NCBI GenBank assembly: GCA_910592205.1
Contig: CAJVPJ010000306.1
Coordinates: forward strand, 1 to 29,564
DNA length: 29,564 bases
From: Paraglomus occultum
Taxonomy: Eukaryota > Glomeromycota > Glomeromycetes > Paraglomerales > Paraglomeraceae
Direction of reading: 5' to 3'
Below, piece after piece: positions 1 to 10,339 of the stretch. How positions within the stretch are numbered: the stretch's first letter is position 1; every line of letters starts with the position of its first letter. A program made the position numbers and the translations under genes. Under the pieces are notes generated by a model. That model was not told the DNA's origin, made no database searches, and saw only the letters and a list, made by a program, of their open reading frames with translations.

Positions 1-115
1 TTAAGTAATATACAGGCAAATATGGTATAAGAATCACATGGGCAGTTCCATATTAATAATTTTATTAAATCAGTTAAATTTCGACCGTGCAATACTTTTG
101 ATACCCCTCTGTATA
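1..115 (-). mobile_element. Terminal end of a Tc1/mariner-like element
   Basis: Read on the minus strand from about 113, the sequence starts TACAGAGGGGTATC and continues CAAAAGTATTGCAC. This is the usual shape of a Tc1-type terminal inverted repeat next to a TA target. The same motif, reading into an element on the plus strand, occurs at 24314-24340. Only about 110 bases of the element lie inside the window and no transposase is visible in them. The family assignment rests on the terminal motif alone. Confidence 0.5.
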
Positions 116-187
116 AATAACCCGAAAAGAATGTCACTCGAATGACGTGGCAAATGTAAATCGCTCGTCATAGATGGGATAGTTATA

Positions 188-229
188 AGTGGTATATTTG
201 GAGTCTATATAGACTCCAAATATACCACT
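188..229. repeat. 42-bp perfect palindrome without spacer
   Basis: The 21 bases from 188 (agtggtatatttggagtct then at) are followed at once by their exact reverse complement, ending at 229. There is no loop and no mismatch. The symmetry stops exactly at both ends (A at 187 and A at 230 do not pair). It lies about 75 bp from the Tc1-type end. It could be two abutting transposon termini or a cruciform-forming site; neither can be decided from the sequence. Confidence 0.9.
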
Positions 230-296
230 ACTGTGAACTTTGTGGTAGACTAAAGAGAAATAGGAAAGGTTGCTTTTGTAATCTGTTAGAGAATAA

Positions 297-590
297 ACAA
301 TACAATCATTTTCTACAGAGGAAATAACATCTTGAACTTTTGGTTATCATTTGGAAAAGGAAACTAGAGAACTGGAAAAAGAACTAACAAGTGCTAAAGA
401 AGAATTAAATATTGAGAGGAAAGAAGTAGTTAAATTTCACGAGAAATCAAAAGAATGAGGTGATGAGAAAATCAAGCAGATTAAAGAACTAGAAGCAGAG
501 AATGCTAAGTTAAAAAAAGAAAATAAGCAACTAAAGGAGCAACAAAATGGTCAAATTGCTCAAATTGAAGTTAAGGAATCTAAAAGATAA
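297..590 (+). pseudogene. Coiled-coil protein relic with two in-frame TGA codons
   Basis: One frame is open from 297 to the TAA at 588 except for TGA at 333-335 and 456-458. The predicted peptide is rich in E and K with heptad-like leucines: ELEKELTSAKEELNIERKE near 369-420, then ELEAENAKLKKENKQLKEQ near 490-540. That is a long charged coiled coil. No other type of stop or frameshift breaks it. It is either a decayed fungal coiled-coil gene or DNA from an organism that reads TGA as tryptophan, such as a mollicute-type endobacterium of these fungi. No ATG is evident at the left end, so the start is unknown. Confidence 0.45.
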
Positions 591-621
591 AGTTGGTTGA
601 AAGTTAAGAAGTAAGTTAAAT

Positions 622-792
622 TTCATAAGTAATTTTTTCTTGATCTAGATATGCCTGGAGAGTTTGGGTATTGTTAATTTTAAAAACATAAGGAGCAATT
701 TTTTCTCCTTGGGCTTTCTTTAAAATACTTCTAATAGTGCTGTAATTCTTGGGTTCCATGGTAGATTTGATGTAAATTAGTCTCATATTATT
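622..792 (-). CDS. Small ORF of 56 codons, function unknown
   Basis: A clean ATG-to-TAA frame on the minus strand encodes 56 residues beginning MRLIYIKSTMEPKNYSTIRS and ending in YLDQEKITYEI. The composition is ordinary for a folded small protein (basic first half, no low complexity), with no signal peptide or membrane segment. It is convergent with the coiled-coil relic at 297-590 and ends about 30 bp from it. No ribosome-binding-type purine tract is seen before the start; the upstream DNA is almost pure A and T. No family is recognised. The two reading frames may share an origin, but that is inference. Confidence 0.35.
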
Positions 793-1023
793 ATTTTATA
801 TATTAATATAGAGATAACCATATATTAATGTATATTAATCTTGTCATATGTTATGGTTTATAATCATTAAAATTAACAAGTCCATAAGTTATGAATGAGC
901 ACCATTATTACTATTACTTTTCAAAACGTCATCAGTCATACTGGTCAATTTTACAGCCACATCATAATCAGCCTCTCATTTACATCACATAATCAAATGT
1001 TCACTTTGTCTGGTTTTGTTGCA

Positions 1024-1320
1024 GCATGGGGAAAAAATTACCTTCGATCCAGATGACTTAAAAATTGAACCAATTAAGTTTCAAGCATACACATGAGTTG
1101 TTTTATCAAATAGGGGAGGACTATTGTCAATCATCGAAGCCGCTTACCAAATTTGCAAAATATCAGGCTTGAAGAGCTCTACGAAAATGATTGGATTTTG
1201 TTACATAAGAAGTACGGACACCTAATGGTTTATTATGGGACAAATACGTACATACAATGTGGGACCGGACGATCGAGAAACACGTCTAGCCTACCCAGAT
1301 TTGTGACGCGTAAAATGTAA
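1024..1320 (+). pseudogene. Broken exon-like fragment, family not recognised
   Basis: A good splice acceptor (gttttgttgcag at 1012-1023) leads into an open stretch starting HGEKITFDPDDLKIEP. It is cut by TGA near 1094 and continues as VVLSNRGGLLSIIEAAYQI. In a second frame, 1150-1320 reads ELYENDWILLHKKYGHLMVY and ends at a TAA. The two pieces look like parts of one protein separated by a frameshift. I cannot name the family. No upstream exon was found in the window. Confidence 0.3.
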
Positions 1321-1515
1321 AATAAAGCACGAGTTAAAACGACTCAATTTTGATACTTTTGTGTTTATTATGATTTCTGCTCTTCGGGAAAAACGTTCAC
1401 ATAGCGATTCGATGCCAACGAAATACATCAATGCACGAACATACTGTAAATAACAACTTTAAAAAACTCAAAACTTAGGAACAGTAAAGCATGCAGGTGG
1501 TGAATCGTCGATTAA

Positions 1516-1719
1516 GGAAGATTACGGAAAGGCCTCAAAGCATTAGGACAATATATTCGCAGGGATTTCAGCAACAAAGAATTAAATATAAATGTATTGG
1601 TTCTTTATAGAACAGTTAGAAGACATTTGGCCGGTGCTGAATACAAGAAGAATTTTGTAATGGCCAATCCACAGTTGTATAGCGACCACATCTATATACT
1701 CCATATCGCATCATCATGA
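1516..1719 (+). other. Unassigned exon-like open frame with an LYR tripeptide
   Basis: The frame between the stops at 1513 and 1717 encodes 67 residues without an early ATG, including LGQYIRRDFSNKELNINVLV and then LYRTVRRHLAGAEYKKNFV. The LYR followed by basic residues resembles the motif of mitochondrial LYR-family assembly factors, but the fragment is too short for a real assignment. No convincing splice partners are seen. The remainder to 2350 holds only short frames with no recognisable family. Confidence 0.2.
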
Positions 1720-2538
1720 ACATCGAATCTCAACCTCAAACTCAGAACAAAGGCTTATTTTCTGTGAAGGTCATGGTCCGTACCAAGCCACAGGTGGAGA
1801 TCTTATTTTTATATAAAACCGTTTCCAATCCGAGATATTATCGTTGCGATTGGCTAATATAGGCTCAGACAGATTGGGAATGGGGCAAATCAAACGCTAT
1901 CTCGCATGGCTGATATGAACAAAGCAGTTGTTGACACATTATAAATGGGCATACTTGTGCTTGTGTATGCCAAGTTTTATTTGTGTCATTGGATACCGTT
2001 AAACTTGTATCGTTACGCGTCAAGAATGTGCAGCAATAGGGGATAGATTTTCGAGGAATATCGACAAGCAATGAACCATGTGTGTAAGTTTTGGAGGAGT
2101 GTCAGAAATTTTCTTCAGTCGAAAAATTCGTGCAGGCGTGGGTATCGCATCGATCAAAGTATCAATCACGGTGAAGAGTTGAGCAAGATTATCTTACCGC
2201 ATTGTCCGGAAACCAATTTGTGGAAGCATGCGAACATAGCTATGCAATTTATTAGGAACAATAGCTTCAGACTCATTACTAATTTCATAACGACTTTATA
2301 TTTATCGGTATCCCTGACTAATATTTACATGGAAGCATATAGTTTTTAATTTATTTAATAGAAAGAAGAGTAAAATCCTTGAATGAAACACAATAAACCG
2401 TGATTCAAAAAGTTTATTCGAAAGAGTGAGTTATTAAATAATAAGCAATGGATGCTCATATTGTATATTGGGATTCTGTTTATATGAACAGAACCAATAG
2501 TTGTCTTCGTAACCGACATTAAATTCAAACTACCTTCC

Positions 2539-5097
2539 TTACTCCTCGTCAACTTTCCCTAACTCTGCCTCTAAACTTGGCAAACTGAAATCTGACAAGG
2601 GAGGTAACTGTTGAGAATTACTTTTTGATTTAAACAGATCTCCTGTAGGTAAGAGCGTGCTAGAATATTTACTCTCCTTCTCGAGACGTGATAAGGGTTT
2701 TACATCGTTTTGATAGATAGCATTCCATGTGTCACTGACGGAATTGTTATTGTCCACCTCGTCAATCAGCTTGTCAATATCGCGCCAAAGTGTATATGCA
2801 TCAGAACGCTTATCAGGATCAGCATCACAACATCGCTCGGCAAGTTTCTTGTATTCCTCTGGTGCGGAATCAGGCATCGATGGTCGTAGTCCGCCCACAA
2901 TATCACATACTAAATCTGTGTCAAACTGCCTACCTCTAAAAGGCGGTTCACCAGTAGCAATCAAATACATAATGATACCAAAAGAATACACATCAGATTC
3001 CTGAGTATATTTGCGGGTATGGAAGAGTTCCGGTGCAATAAACGGCAAAACGCCTCGAACGGTTGAATTTTGTTGACGCGAATCCACAGATCGTGACAGA
3101 CCAAGATCACATATGAATGGGGCACCTGATCCAACACGACGTTCATCATGCATGATTATGTTTCCACCATGAAGATCGCAATGAACTAAACCCGCATTAT
3201 GAATAGTATACAGATAACGCGCAATATCCCTCAAACATTCTAATTTCATTCTCCACGTCAATTTGTTGATATTTTGATTCAAATAAGACGAAAGACTACC
3301 GTTGTTTGCATGTTGCATGACAATTATATACTCTTTGGTTTCTGGGTTTTGTGTGACTCCATAAATTTCAAGGAATGGATAATAATAATCCCTGCTTACG
3401 CACTTGGCAGCATTCAGGAACTATAAATATAAAATAAAAATAAAAGTAAACACAAGTGTCAAATTAAATATCACTTTGATTAATACATCCAATTATTGCT
3501 TACCTCGGAAAAAAACAATTCTGGTGTTTTATCAAAACCCTTGAACCGTTTGAGTACAACAGTTTCTTGCATGTTCCTTATTTCTGAATAGTTTTTATAT
3601 TTGGCAGTATAAACTGATCCATAGCCACCAGATCCAATCTCTTTGAGTTCATCAAAGTCGCTATACGGCATGTACCTGACACTATCGTATCGTTGTAGAA
3701 TCCTGTCCAATATTGGACGTATCTCATGATAGAAAACCAAATAATATTCCCGAGAAGATGGCTTCCGAGTGATCCCAATTATCAAAATATTCTCAGGTGT
3801 TAATATTTCGGGGTATTCTTTGGTTAGCTATTTGAGTACACAAAATACTGTTGTTACAACACTGGTCGTTTAAACTCATCTGCATTGTTTTACACGTGAA
3901 ATGATTTACCTGATGAAAATCTTTGTTTTGTTCGTTGACTATCTTTTTGAGTGTCACATGCGTCAGTTCATTTGTTACTAAGCATGCTATATGTGTGCTT
4001 CCATGGCGTAATGATGCCATTTCTTGAACGTTTATCAATAGAGAGTGTTCAATCCATTGGATATAGGCATCATATTCATGCTTAATATTACTCCATGACT
4101 CCATAATAAATGAATCCAAAGACTTGTTGCCAGTTGTCCAATCGACTGGTTGTGGTGCTTTACATTCATAACAGAATGCATTTATCTTGGGGTTTAACGA
4201 ACATGTACACGCCAAACATAATTTATGCCCATATTTGTCTTTTATTAGACAATACTTGTGTTCGCTCGCATCGTATGTAAATCCGATGATGTCCCAAACA
4301 TCCGTGGCAAGAATATCTGGATGATTATCACACAACTACAAGAAATGAGACACAAGTCAATATTATGGATTAACATATATTTCTGCATACGAGTATTTGA
4401 TGGTCACCTTGTCATAATATAAATCATGTGTCTCGTTTGTTATCTCGAGTGGAATCAATTTACCACTATCATTAATAGTAGGTAGACCATAAAAATATGC
4501 AGATCCATATCCCCTATCATTAATACAATCAGATGGAATCCATTCCAAATAGGCGTCATTTGCTGAGCTTGTTTGTAGTTGAGATTCATTGATAAGCTCA
4601 TCGAGTTTTTTATTGTTGCTAGTCCATCCATCCGATAGTTCTTTACGTCCACAAATGCACCACACGGGACTACACCGGAGTATTCCGCATGCGGAACAGA
4701 AGCCATATCGAGAATAACAATGATAAAAGCGTTTATCAGCAACCATGTAATAGTTTCCGTCAAACTTGGTAAATCCTTTTATGAATTTGTTGCGATTCGT
4801 AAGCCAGTTGGAATGTCTTCTAAACTCGCTAACGTCATGGTTGTACTTGTGTGTTGGAAGTGAGTATATTCTGGCAAAGTTATTCACGATTGCTGGTGTA
4901 CACTCTTCGCTACTTCCAAGTAATACCAGTACATTGTCAAGAACATAATAGACATTGTCAATTTGAGTTGGCTTTATGTTGGTGATTTCCTCATAAGGAA
5001 TCCATTTCAGTCTTAGGTTTAAATTTTCACTTTCCAAGGAGAATTGGACCAAATTGTCAATTGCTGGATTATTAACAGTGCCTGATGTTACCGACAT
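2539..5097 (-). CDS. TKL-type protein kinase with three decayed N-lobe modules
   Basis: Model: exons 5097-4408, 4335-3910, 3827-3504 and 3420-2539, all junctions phase 0, 773 residues. Start is the ATG at 5097. The catalytic domain (about 428-700) has the glycine loop GSGGYGSV (437-444), Lys465, the catalytic HCDLHGGN (560-567), DLG in place of DFG (585-587), APE (609-611) and SDVYSFG; all residues needed for phosphotransfer are present. Residues 1-420 carry three repeats of WIP-type entry (32, 186, 324), a degenerate N-lobe and a hinge-like segment (105-121, 246-263, 388-406). Two zinc-ribbon-like stretches (C134/C137/C147, C270/C273/C285/C288) precede WTSNNKKLDELI and WTTGNKSLDSFI linkers. 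The zinc ribbon, linker and WIPY arrangement is typical of the expanded kinase family of Glomeromycotina. The substrate is unknown; a cytosolic signalling role is inferred. Confidence 0.85.
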
Positions 5098-5127
5098 GGT
5101 TTGAAGTAAAAAGGTTTTATATTTCAA

Positions 5128-6884
5128 GTGAACAAATCTTCAAGCATCGCTTAATGTAATAACTGACGAACCTAATGAATTAGCTACTGTAACAGAAATA
5201 TATTTGTATTACATTACACATTACTTGTTTGACATATTTTCTATTGCATACAACTACGGGTATATTGATTATCTACATGTTAATGTTGAACGTGTATGCT
5301 AGAAACGGAAAGATCACCAAACATATCTTTGTTGTTTGTTTTCATAGACCCTGGATAACATTTTTAATTTTATCAGAACAGTCTCCGTTGCAACAAAAAT
5401 GGCATAGCTGATCTCTAGGGCTTCTAATCCTTTTTCAACAGGAACTCGTCTTCCTCACTATTCTGATGTTTATGTAATAAGTACGTCACATGATAGTATA
5501 TTCCCATCTTTTTAGTGAATTTGATATATATAGCACAATGATGATATAAAATTATATTCACAATTGTTTTCAAACGGCGCGTTCATTAAATTATTAAAAC
5601 AGACTCTGGAATTTGAATAAGCGCTCTATACTTCAATGTGCCAGTCTTTAAACAATATCGCACGGTTGCAACTGGTATCTTTGTGAAAACCCGACGACTC
5701 CATTCTAATAATGCGATGACGAGAGTTACTGTCGTTAGTTATTTATTTAGGATGCTTAATAGACAAATATGACGCGGTCTGAGCTGAAGTTAACCATTGC
5801 TCAATTTTATGCGTTGGTACGAGCAACGTTAATGTAGTTTAACGTCAGTATATAAATTGTCACAAAGTCATTCGGTTTATCAACTTGGTTAATGCACGAA
5901 TGTTTCCGCAGCAATACAAAATATTTTTGCGCTTACGGTTTACATCACTAACATTGCCATACACATTTTCGTATTCTATAAGCTCACGTTGTACGCATTT
6001 CCTGCTAGATAAACGACTGTAGTTCGTAACATAAGGTAAGACGATAACGCATTCACTCAACACAATGTAATACTATTTTTTTTTTCTCGAACAGCGCAGG
6101 AAATGCTTGATGTAAGTGACATCGATTTCAAAACATGGCTAGGTTTCCAAAACTTTTATGTACGTTTCTTACATGTTGGTTGCGAGTTCGCATCATTAAG
6201 CGTTCAGGCTGATGCGCCCGTGAGATGTAATCCTTATCCTTGATATTCTAGTAATTCACTCATACACCAGATCATAGATAGATCCAAACTTTCTGTCGGG
6301 AACAGCTAAACACTTATCTTTGATTTAATGGATTCGATCCCGGCGTGTACGTCCTCCGAGAGAATCGTAAATAGAACCAATTGGGTATGAACTTTGTATA
6401 ACTTGTCAAGCCCATTTCATAGACACACGATTCTAGGAATGAGAATCTGAAAGATTGATTTCAAACACTCTCATATGTATTTATAGTTATTGTCCCCGAC
6501 GTAGAGTAAAGACTACAATGTCGACCTCCCTCACTCTTCCGTAGCTTGATATATTTTCTTTTTTTTTGATTAAATTTCAAGTTTGATGCAAACGGACTAT
6601 CAATCATTGAAGCGTGAAACGTTATAGTGAGATCATACCTCCCATATGTGATGAAAGCTGGGATATGAAAAGGGGGAAAAAAAAAAAGAAAAAAAAAACG
6701 AGAATAATATGGAAAATATACCTTGATCTCACTGATGGGGTAATTCTTGAATCAGCAAATCACTATTATTCAATAAAGCCGTACCATTTACTATTACTAT
6801 TATCGTCAATATACCAAGGTATTACATCATCGTTACGTTACCAGTCCCGGAAGTGGGATATTATAACTAGCTCCCAGTCGCTAT
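5128..6884. other. Intergenic stretch, nothing convincing
   Basis: About 1.75 kb between the kinase start and the 3' end of the PWWP gene. It is AT-rich with T and A runs (6068-6086, 6550-6567, 6666-6698). Open frames of 60-93 codons here have no recognisable family and no consistent splice structure. A B-box-like string near 6328 has no matching tRNA arms. Confidence 0.6.
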
Positions 6885-8858
6885 CTAGGTTTTGAAATCT
6901 GCTTTCGGGGAAGCGGTTTCCTCGGTAGGCTCTTGGCTAGAATTATCTAACAAACACTTCCACTTTTTCATCAAATCCGTACATCGGTCCTTTATCTTGT
7001 ATGGATCAGGATCAATGTTTAGCGCGGCAATCTTCTTCATTAGTTTACCCATTTTGCTTTCCTGTAAAGAAAACGCAAATCAATTCATATCTCGCATATT
7101 CGACAATTCATGTCGTTCTCTATCACAAACCTTCAGTAATGGAATGGTAATGGAAAAGCTTTCAACTTCTCCAAAGAGTTGATGAACTTTCACTTGATCC
7201 TAAACAATATTGGTCAGTGAACAAAGGAAAAACACAAGCCAATCTGTCCACAACAAAAAAGCTTGTTACCATAACAGGATCTTTCAGCGTTAATTTCTGA
7301 AGTTTATGCCGCAGATGAACTAGCTTCTCCGTAGGTGTAGCTGCGAGTATTCGAATTCAGTTGAGCGAGTTAAAACGTATATACATGAACGCCAATAAGA
7401 AAAGTTAAAGCTTTGGCTTACAGGCTTTTGGGGCTTGCGCTTTGCTAGAACGAGGGTTCGGTTCTGCTTCAGATTTTTTCGATTTCGCGTTGGCACTCGG
7501 TTCCTCATCCAAGGCATTTGGCCCGTTTGAACCTTCTCCAGCGAATCCGCTCTCGGATTTTCCTTCAGAACCCGTTTCATCACTATTTGATGCTTGCTCA
7601 CTGTTCTTGTCTTTCGACACACGACGCTTCTTCAAATGTAGAACGATGCAAACAATAGATTGAAAGTATGTGCAAAGAATAAAAAAAAAAAGATTAATTC
7701 AAACTGCAAAGCTGTCGTCCATATTAAACGTTGATATACCTTTCTGGAATTCTGGTTTCGTATTTTGTCTTTTCCTTCATCTTTACCATTCTGATCAATA
7801 TCCATAGCTTCTTCTTCGTCGTCGGTATAGTCGATTTTTCTCTGCTTACGTTTTGTCGATTTTGTAGCGGCAGTTGATGACTTTGTGGTTCCCGATTTTG
7901 CGGATCCTGATTTTGCAGTTCCTGATTTTGCGGCATTTTGCTTAGCTGATGCAGTCGATGCACTTTTCGAATTCCTACGAGACCTGGTTCCTCGTCCCTT
8001 TGATCGTTCTTCGGTACTTTCATCGTGTGAAGAATCGGACGATCTCTTACTCACGCCGTCAACGTCCATTTCGTTATTGGATGATTCTGGCGTAGCCTCG
8101 GCCTCTTCGTCGCCGCTCTCATCGATATTAGATACTAAATCCAGTGCTTCCATGAATGATCTTTCCAATAATTCCTTTCTTTTCCCTTTTAGTTTCTCAA
8201 GAGATTCTTCCGCAACTTGTTTATCGAATTCTCGCAATTGCCTCGGTGGCATCCAAGCACTAGGATAGAATTTGCCATACGAATTCGGTTAGGTAATCAT
8301 GATAAAGGAACTATTATACCTAACGCTCTACACTGATTTGTGAGAACATCTTCTAACCAAGGAATCGTTATATGCGAACGGGAAGATTCATGGAATGGGT
8401 ATAGTCGGTTATTCTCATGTAATAACCGCGTTAATTTCACATTGCTATATAAATCCTAACACTAATAGCTCGCTCTCTACGTAGGCTATAGGCAATACGG
8501 TCTTCTCATAAGAGAAAGAACGCGAGGATCTAAAACACGTACTAGTCCTTAGTTCCAAAAAACCGCACACTCCAAACTTTCTGTGCCCCTTTTGGCTTCT
8601 GTGAAAGCACAGAAGACGGAAGCTCTGATTCGTCTTCAATCTAAACGGTGTAGGGTGGCATAACGAGGTATTAGTAAACGATTCTTCCTTGTGATCGTCA
8701 GTTTTAAAAGTCAAATGCTTTTTAACCTATTTAAATTTCGTGAAAACGGGCGATTTGAATAATAAAGGTATTGGTTTGTTACTTACCCTCGCAGGCCACC
8801 ATGGATAGCCTCTTAATTTGGCGTATACCTTGTTTCCTGGTTGATAAACTTGTGTCAT
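6885..8858 (-). CDS. PWWP-domain chromatin protein with LEDGF/HDGF-like C-terminal domain
   Basis: Model: exons 8858-8787, 8640-8543, 8259-7740, 7629-7422, 7340-7270, 7199-7131 and 7061-6885, 404 residues, frame kept at every junction. The N-terminal PWWP domain (about 5-75) reads GNKVYAKLRGYPWWPAR, then WSVRFFGTKDYAWMPP; such domains bind methylated histone H3 tails on nucleosomes. The middle (about 110-299) is low-complexity S/T/K/E with basic KRKQRK, probably nuclear localisation. The last three exons (about 305-387) encode a helical domain, KLVHLRHKLQKLTL ... VESFSITIPLLKESKMGKLM ... DRCTDLMKKWKCLL. Its pattern matches the integrase-binding/TFIIS-N-like fold of LEDGF and HDGF relatives. 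The split of DYAW over the 283-bp intron fixes the acceptor at 8260. Yeast Ioc4 is another fungal PWWP protein, so a remodeller-linked role is possible. Confidence 0.82.
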
Positions 8859-10097
8859 ATTGTAGACGAAAGAAAGTAGAGTCGCGACTAAACACTTCAC
8901 AAGTATGGGGAAAAAAAGGTTCCACAACTGACCACTCGTTTAACCCCGTAATTTCCTTGGGAATAGGGCCGAATTTGAGGGTCGTCGCTGGCTAGCATGC
9001 CTAAGAAACCAATGATAGTAATAGTAAAATTTATCCGTTTTGTGATACATCGACGAAAGCTGTAAAAAGTAAGCAAGATTTCCTTTTCAAGCACATAGAC
9101 ATGCCCTTGCTTTGGCTGAATTCAGTGGCATATCCTATTGGTCACATGATAGTTTTGTTCACGGGATTAACAATACATCTAACTTTTTATGGTATAGCAC
9201 TAGACGTTAACTGATAACGCCCATATTAACATTAGTCATAGTAAACAATATTTGTGCAGCGATCGGATAACTATGCGTCACATGGGAATCAATAGCTAGT
9301 AATATTGTATTAGTGATATTTCTTGTGCTCCACAAATATTTATGTGACCCTGATAACAAGTTTATCTTTACTAACATCGACAGACACTATCCTAAATAAT
9401 TTGTGATTATCAAATATTCATCACGTAACTAGAATGGGTCGATTATACGTAGTAAATAACTGGTAGTAAAAATATCGACGATCGAAAGTATTGTACTTTT
9501 ACACAAATATTACAATGATAGTGAAAACTACGGATTGCTATATTAAAACGACAAGATACCGTACTGGTAAAATGCAAATCGAAGAACGCCTGCGCGTAAA
9601 TAGATACATAACAATAAATTAAATCTAATGTGCAGGACGGACGGCATCTGAATAATTACAAATACGTTGTAATTGTTGTTTATTACTTTAGCATTTGTAG
9701 CGGTAACAATTGATACTAGAGCATATAAAATTTGTCTCTTACATCTAACGCGAGTAGTTTATCAATGTCATTCGATAATTCTTCAAATTATTTGTTTATG
9801 GAAAGAGCACGGCTAGGATCGTATACGAATGCTTCTGGAAAGATTTATAATTTAATTACATAATAATAAGGAAAGATTAGATGGTCCCCCTAAGAACGAC
9901 CAGATGATGGGACCGAGCCTATAATTATCGGATTCGAAATAGCTCTATTTCTTTTTGCTGAAAAACTATTCAAACATGTCAATCACACAAAATAAAGCCT
10001 ACGGGTTTTTCAATTTCCATCATTTGATTCCACTCCTCTAAATGCACGTCGTGTAAAATGTTTATTGAGTCACGTAAATCAATAAAAATTTGCTAGT
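8859..10097. other. Divergent intergenic region of PWWP and uL15m genes
   Basis: About 1.2 kb between two divergently transcribed genes, presumably carrying both promoters. Several E-box-like half sites are visible: TCACATG near 9143 and 9281, TCACGT near 9420 and 10070. A 33-codon frame from about 9766 has no recognisable family. Nothing else is supported. Confidence 0.5.
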
Positions 10098-10288
10098 CAC
10101 ATGCAACCACGTTGTAACTACCCCAAGATTTTCAGAAATTGGTTTACAACGTCGTCGTACATGCGGTCACGTTACTGTAACCAATTTGGGGTAGTTGAGA
10201 GAACTTCAATAAAGAATCTATTTGCGACACAATATTTCAAAGTTGATGACTGGCTGAAGACGTCGTACATACAGTCACGTTACTGTAA
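10098..10288 (+). promoter_or_regulatory. Repeated CACGTT motif array upstream of uL15m
   Basis: A 28-bp unit beginning cgtcgtacat and ending tcacgttactgtaa occurs at 10153-10180 and again at 10261-10288 with two mismatches. A shorter relative (acatgcaaccacgttgtaac) lies at 10099-10118. The 11-bp string aactaccccaa at 10116-10126 is matched by its exact reverse complement at 10186-10196. The copies end about 50 bp before the start codon of the mitochondrial ribosomal protein gene, so they may be transcription-factor sites. CACGT cores are typical of bHLH factors, but no binding protein can be named. Confidence 0.45.
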
Positions 10289-10339
10289 GGATCATTTAAC
10301 TAAGCCACCAATCCCTCCAAAAAGATAATCAACGATAGA

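Noticed and set aside
3793..4335. Separate small gene upstream of the kinase
   Set aside because: It begins without ATG exactly at a splice acceptor and contains a perfect donor (CAG|GTAAAT at 3910). It is exon two of the kinase gene.
5860..6063. Minus-strand frame of 67 codons
   Set aside because: No recognisable motif, no splice partners, and length expected by chance in AT-rich DNA.
6318..6345. tRNA B-box-like string near gattcgatcccgg
   Set aside because: No acceptor stem, anticodon arm or A box at the right distance on either strand.
7885..8268. Plus-strand frame of 127 codons with DF-A-VPDFA repeats
   Set aside because: Exact antisense of the AKSGTAKSGSAKSGTTKS repeat region of the PWWP gene, whose splice model is consistent over seven exons.
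8280..8444. Alternative third PWWP exon reading LYPFHESSRSH
   Set aside because: It keeps phase with exon two, but no donor lets it join the following exon in frame. The direct join gives the canonical DYAWMPP.
8445..8714. Minus-strand frame of 89 codons between PWWP exons
   Set aside because: It is in another frame than the true exon at 8543-8640, which encodes IEDESELP ... VRFFGTKD and joins both neighbours correctly.
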